From NCBI RefSeq assembly GCF_002287505.1, contig NZ_CP019688.1, positions 2,406,674 through 2,470,673 on the forward strand: a stretch of 64,000 nt of DNA, read 5' to 3'. Made by a program: the position numbers and the translations under genes. This DNA comes from Corynebacterium glaucum (GTDB taxonomy: Bacteria; Actinomycetota; Actinomycetes; Mycobacteriales; Mycobacteriaceae). Numbering within the stretch: the stretch's first letter is position 1; each line of letters begins with the position of its first letter. Of this stretch, positions 60,225 to 64,000 are shown piece after piece. The notes beneath the pieces were generated by a model, which made no database searches, was not told where the DNA came from, and saw nothing but the letters and a program-made list of their open reading frames with translations.

Positions 60225-61384
60225 CTCCGTCTCACGGCAGCGAACTCGTCCAACAGCTCGAGAACATCGGGGGAGCGCCAAGCCCTCCGCCGCCGATCCA
60301 ACTGCCCACCAATAACGATGCCGTCGGCCTCGAGGCGCTCGAGAGCGTTGCGGGCAGTTTCTACCGACGCGTCGAACTCCTCAGCAACCACCGCCGCAGT
60401 GAGAATCGGGCGTTGCACAAGCAGGTCGAGCACCTGCCATGCGAGGGCGTCGGCGCGCGCGGTGAGCTGGCCGTTCCATTCGTCGCGCACGTCGATCAGC
60501 TCGTTCGCAAGCCATGTTCCGCGTTCGGTAGCCGCCAGCGCGCTGCGGGCGAATAGCGCCACCACCGGCCCAACGTCCCCATCCCGGTACGCGCTCAGCG
60601 TGTCAAAGTAGCCGGCAGTATCGGAGAGCAACCCCACCGATATCGGTAGCGCCGCAGAAGTAGTAATGCTGCGGTCACGCAGGATCACATGTATCAGCGC
60701 CCGACCGGTGCGCCCGTTTCCGTCGGCAAACGGGTGGATGGTCTCAAACTGTGCATGCGCAACCGCCGCCTGCACCAAAGCCGGCAGGTCATCGCGCTGC
60801 ATGAAGCGCTCGAGATCGCGCATTGCATCCGCCAGACGGGTGTGATGCGGAGGTACGAAATCCGCATCACCCGGGTGCAGATCGCTCCCGCCGATCCACA
60901 CTTGCTGCTCACGGAACTTGCCCGCGATCTCCGGAGCTGACTCTTCCAGCAGCACGCGGTGCATCCCCAGTATCGATTCAAGCGACGGCACACCTAGATC
61001 CACCGCCTCCGCCATCTGCCGAGTATTCGCCGCAATGAGTCCAGCGTTGCCACTGGCGCGAACGGTCATTTCCGCCTCAAGCACCTTCCGCGCTGACGAG
61101 GTCAGCTGCTCAATCCGGCTCGAAGCGACAGATTCGCTGCGAAGCAGTAGGGGAGTAAACGGCAGCAGGCGATGCGCCTCCGTCGCATCGAAGCGCACTA
61201 CCTCAACGGTCGCCCGCTCCACCAAAGCAAGGGTTTCCTGGGACAGCTCAAGGGGCAGTTCGCTTATCGACGGCACCTTTGCAGCGCCATACTCACGAGG
61301 TTGCGTCTTAGCAGCCCGGCGCGAAAGCGGCTGCGCAGACGGTGTCCACGGCAGCGTTTCGTATTGGATTGCGGGCCAACTCAT
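60221..61384 (-). CDS. Fic-family protein with winged helix
   Basis: 387 residues. Fic motif HPFADGNGRTGR (His217). The inhibitory helix motif reads SSRIEQ (89-94), near the usual S/T-x3-E-G/N. C-terminal winged helix (TAAVVAEEFDASVETARNAL). It probably transfers AMP to a target protein, kept off by the inhibitory helix. Not obviously paired with an antitoxin gene. Confidence 0.92.
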   Translation of the reverse strand: MSWPAIQYETLPWTPSAQPLSRRAAKTQPREYGAAKVPSISELPLELSQETLALVERATVEVVRFDATEAHRLLPFTPLLLRSESVASSRIEQLTSSARKVLEAEMTVRASGNAGLIAANTRQMAEAVDLGVPSLESILGMHRVLLEESAPEIAGKFREQQVWIGGSDLHPGDADFVPPHHTRLADAMRDLERFMQRDDLPALVQAAVAHAQFETIHPFADGNGRTGRALIHVILRDRSITTSAALPISVGLLSDTAGYFDTLSAYRDGDVGPVVALFARSALAATERGTWLANELIDVRDEWNGQLTARADALAWQVLDLLVQRPILTAAVVAEEFDASVETARNALERLEADGIVIGGQLDRRRRAWRSPDVLELLDEFAAVRRS

Positions 61385-61417
61385 GCCTTTACCTTAGCGC
61401 GAGAGCGAAAGTTCACG

Positions 61418-61457
61418 CCTTAAGTTTGATGTAGTCATCGCTTGACCAAACTTAAGG
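61418..61457. promoter_or_regulatory. 11-bp perfect inverted repeat between Fic and phosphoesterase genes
   Basis: CCTTAAGTTTG (61418-61428) and CAAACTTAAGG (61447-61457) are separated by 18 bases. It lies upstream of the Fic start and after the phosphoesterase stop. Likely an operator for the Fic gene (two half-sites, about 29 bp centre to centre), or a hairpin. No T-run is seen, so a terminator is less likely. Confidence 0.5.
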
Positions 61458-61537
61458 ACTTATCTTTGGCCCATTAGTCTGAACACGAAACTTATGAGCG
61501 CCGGACTCAGTCCCCAGATCGCCCTCATCGCCCCTTG

Positions 61538-63703
61538 CTAGATCCGCAGGAAGTTGCGCAGCTGAGCAGCGAGTGCAGAGAGGGCACCACCGAGGACCCC
61601 AATGATCTGGGAGATGATCGCGCCGACACCGGACAGGAACTTTGAACTCCCCGCAGTAGTAGTCGGTTCAGCCGGCGCGGACGAAGCAGACGGCGTGGAC
61701 GAAGCGGGTGCGTCGGTGGTTGGCGCGGTCTTCGGTGCGCGGGCGGTAAGCCACTGATCCTCACCGATCGGGCGATCCACAATGCGGATCTCACCGATAC
61801 TGCCGAACCAGCCGTCTTCCATCTCGTCTTCCCACGCGGAGGTGCCGAGCAGCCACTTGTACTCCTCGCCCGCCATGCCGATTGGGCCGTAGCCGTCGCG
61901 AAGAATCGGGGAGCCGTCGACGTACATGGTTACCGACTTGTTCTTCGGGTCGTTTACCACTGCGACGTGCATCCACTCGCCCTTCGGCACCTCGTGGGTC
62001 CAGTTGGAGAAGCCCTTGCCGTTCTCACCGAGGGAGTACCAGCGCAGCTCACGCAGGTTGGAGACGCCGAGCATCTGGATCGGGTCGCCGTCCGGCTCGT
62101 TCGGGTTGACCTTGGTGCCGGAAGCGTCGCGGATCAGGGCGTTGGACCAGCCGTTGTCGTCGCCGTCGAAGTCCTTGTCCAGTTTCAGGAAGGCCTCCAT
62201 GGTGTAGCCGTTCTCGAAGTTCATCGAGTTGATCTTCGCGCCTGTGGCGGTCTCGAACCAGGCGACGGCACTCTTGGCGCTCGGCTCGGCGAACTTCAGG
62301 GAACCGGAGTCGGAGGACAGCGGGTGGATGTCGGTGGAGTAGGTGACCAGGTTGTCGGAGACTCCTGCGCGGTGCTTCACACGGGTCATATCCTGGCCGC
62401 TTTCGACGTCCGGGATGACGGAACCGGCCGGGGCGGCCTGGCCGTCGTTAAGCAATTGCCCCTCGAAGGTGGTGCGACCTGGCCGCCAGTGCACCGCTGT
62501 GCCCTCGACCTTGACATAGTCGTCCGGGCCGGCAGGCTTTTCAGTCTCCGTGATGGTGTAGGGGGTGTAGCCCTTGGAGACGGTGTCACGCAGGACGGCG
62601 CTGTAGTTCGGGTCGTTTTCATCGCCCTTGGTCCAGGCTTCGTTGAAGCCGGCGAAGCGGGCATCGAAGTCGATGTCGATCGCGTAGGAATCGCCGCTGC
62701 CCTCCGGGAGGAGGTGGTCGAACGCGGTGAGCTTGGCGCTGTCCTTCTGCTGGACCCACGGCGAGAACGCGGTCATCTCGAGCTGGTTGTTGGTCAGGTC
62801 GAACTGCAGCAGGCCCATGAGGCCGTTCCCGCCGAGGTAGGCCATCTGGTAATCCTGCAGGATGTTGATCACGTCGTGACCAGCGTCGTTGGTGGTGACG
62901 TGGTAGCCGGCGCCGTGGTGGTGGCCGGCGATGGTGAGGAAGATCTGGTCGTTCTTGCGAATCAGCGTGTCCCACAGGTGCTGGCCGTACTCCTCGGTGA
63001 AGTAGGTGGAGCCGTCGCCGCTAATGCCCGTGATCTCGTGCGCCGTGAGGATGACGGGCAGCGTCGGGTGGGCGTCAATGACTTCCTGGGCCCACGCGAG
63101 GGTGTCGTCGTTGGCGCGGAATCCGAGCGCGAGGACGACGTACTCCTGGCCCTCGGCCTCGAAGATATGGTACTCCGAGTCGACCGTCTGGCCTGGGAAC
63201 TTGTAGTCCTTGCCGCCGGCGTAGACGTCGGTGGACTGGTGGCGACCCTTGAAGGTGGACAGCTGCTCTGCGCGGGAGACAGGGAAGTAGGTCTCGAACG
63301 CGGAGGCGCCGCCGAGCATCGCGTAATCGTGGTTGCCCGGCAGCACGGAGTAGTCCAGGTTGGCCTGGTCCAGCACGGCCATGGCGCGGTCGGCGATGTC
63401 CCAGCTTGCGAGGTCCTCCGGCTGATCCACCAGGTCACCGAGGTGGGTGACAAACTCGGTACCGAGGGCCTCGTGGTTGTCGGCGAGGAACTTGGTCTGC
63501 ACGTCGAACGGGTTGGAACCGTAGCGGGAGCCGAAGATGTCGCCCGCGGCTTCGGTGCCGTAGCGGGCGTAGAACTGGGTATCCGGCATGACGCCAAGGG
63601 TGAAACGGGAAGCGAGATCGTCTGCCGCGGCGACGGGCAGCGGCAGCTGGGTCAGCGGGGTGAGCAGGGCAAGAGTGGTGAGGGCGGCAACTGGTTTACG
63701 CAT
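61538..63703 (-). CDS. Secreted metallophosphoesterase with LamG-like domain
   Basis: 721 residues. Signal peptide (MRKPVAALTTLALLTPLTQL, cleaved near VAAADD). Metallophosphoesterase: MPDTQFYA, HLGDLVDQ, LPGNHDYA, TAHEI and AGHHHGAGYH. After it a LamG/concanavalin-like domain (GYTMEAFLKLDKDFDGD ... MHVAVVNDPKNKSVTMYVDG). Then a Ser/Thr/Pro linker and C-terminal amphipathic tail (SGVGAIISQIIGVLGG then ALAAQLRNFLRI). Likely removes phosphate from envelope or external substrates. Confidence 0.92.
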   Translation of the reverse strand: MRKPVAALTTLALLTPLTQLPLPVAAADDLASRFTLGVMPDTQFYARYGTEAAGDIFGSRYGSNPFDVQTKFLADNHEALGTEFVTHLGDLVDQPEDLASWDIADRAMAVLDQANLDYSVLPGNHDYAMLGGASAFETYFPVSRAEQLSTFKGRHQSTDVYAGGKDYKFPGQTVDSEYHIFEAEGQEYVVLALGFRANDDTLAWAQEVIDAHPTLPVILTAHEITGISGDGSTYFTEEYGQHLWDTLIRKNDQIFLTIAGHHHGAGYHVTTNDAGHDVINILQDYQMAYLGGNGLMGLLQFDLTNNQLEMTAFSPWVQQKDSAKLTAFDHLLPEGSGDSYAIDIDFDARFAGFNEAWTKGDENDPNYSAVLRDTVSKGYTPYTITETEKPAGPDDYVKVEGTAVHWRPGRTTFEGQLLNDGQAAPAGSVIPDVESGQDMTRVKHRAGVSDNLVTYSTDIHPLSSDSGSLKFAEPSAKSAVAWFETATGAKINSMNFENGYTMEAFLKLDKDFDGDDNGWSNALIRDASGTKVNPNEPDGDPIQMLGVSNLRELRWYSLGENGKGFSNWTHEVPKGEWMHVAVVNDPKNKSVTMYVDGSPILRDGYGPIGMAGEEYKWLLGTSAWEDEMEDGWFGSIGEIRIVDRPIGEDQWLTARAPKTAPTTDAPASSTPSASSAPAEPTTTAGSSKFLSGVGAIISQIIGVLGGALSALAAQLRNFLRI

Positions 63704-63814
63704 GAGAGTCCTTCGCGGTTGCGGTGCGGGCGCGGGTAGTGCGGGTGCGGTGGGGATGCTGCGCCGCCGACGATAATCCTCGCAGGTTTCTTTTACGTAA
63801 ATTTCATGTGAAGC

Positions 63815-64000
63815 CTAGATTTGCTGCACTTCCACCCACTCCACAATCGGGTCGAGCCTGGCGAAGTCAACCCGATCGATGTCCTTGCCGTAGGAGTCGA
63901 TCATGTTGCGCTCGTTTTCGTTCTTGCGCGGCTTCATCTTCACCGCGGTGATCAGCCCGCGCATCACGTTGCGGTGCGCGGCAGACAGTTCCGAGTAGTT
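63815..64000 (-). CDS. C-terminal end of an unknown protein (cut by window edge)
   Basis: Only 61 residues plus stop are visible: NYSELSAAHRNVMRGLITAV, a basic segment KMKPRKNENERN, then an ending with WVEVQQI. No family recognised. The start lies beyond 64000. Confidence 0.6.
   Translation of the reverse strand, partial: NYSELSAAHRNVMRGLITAVKMKPRKNENERNMIDSYGKDIDRVDFARLDPIVEWVEVQQI

Overview
This is a GC-rich, gene-dense chromosomal segment from a Corynebacterium or a very close relative. The evidence is: a leftward 16S-23S-5S operon without spacer tRNAs; the rpsF-ssb-rplI-dnaB block; the neighbourhood of a class A penicillin-binding protein, a DUF5318 zinc ribbon and a MalR-like MarR regulator; actinobacterial families such as DUF6474 and class E sortase; and many leaderless promoters (TANNNT 6-8 bases before the start codon). 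The species cannot be named. I saw no prophage, insertion sequence, CRISPR array or tRNA gene.

Layout. 1-6.6 kb: end of an MFS transporter, RecB-like nuclease, DUF6474 protein, a two-component system divergent from a DUF2020-like lipoprotein, and a NUDIX-LOG fusion. 6.6-12 kb: class E sortase with a tiny membrane partner, divergent from a YidC/Oxa1 insertase; TetR regulator, GlsB-type membrane protein, double UspA protein, a 48-residue peptide gene and an RluA-type pseudouridine synthase. 12.1-18.1 kb: rRNA operon. 18.1-23 kb: YtrA-type regulator with ABC exporter, NYN-domain protein, PspA-like protein. 23-27.7 kb: thioredoxin with a SigH-like promoter, two HMA-fold proteins, copper-type P-ATPase, NiaP-like transporter. 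27.7-38.6 kb: dnaB, a DnaA-box-rich intergenic region, paired small ATPases, rplI, ssb, rpsF, GT87 glycosyltransferase, PBP1 and the DUF5318 protein. 38.6-54.9 kb: MarR regulator, Usp protein, TrhO, DUF1846 protein, Nnr repair enzyme, exporters, secreted hydrolase, AcuI-like reductase, pirin-like and pRiA4b-like proteins, VanZ-like protein and two paralogous membrane proteins. 54.9-64 kb: leuS, two small secreted proteins flanking a DcuC-type carrier, Fic protein, secreted metallophosphoesterase and a cut-off gene.

Most genes are housekeeping or cell-envelope functions. The YtrA operon, PspA, sortase, PBP1/MalR and the secreted hydrolases all belong to envelope building or envelope stress, while trxA, the Usp proteins and the copper proteins serve stress and metal handling.

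The least expected signal is not a gene. The 11-bp motif CGTCGNNAAGC, most often CGTCGATAAGC or CGTCGTCAAGC, occurs 39 times by hand count outside the rRNA genes, on both strands, in several reading frames and in intergenic DNA. Composition predicts fewer than one. Its density resembles that of DNA-uptake or chromosome-organising signals. Other points of interest are very short divergent leaderless promoters with interlocked -10 boxes, a DnaA-box cluster beside dnaB, and secreted proteins that share unusual C-terminal tails.
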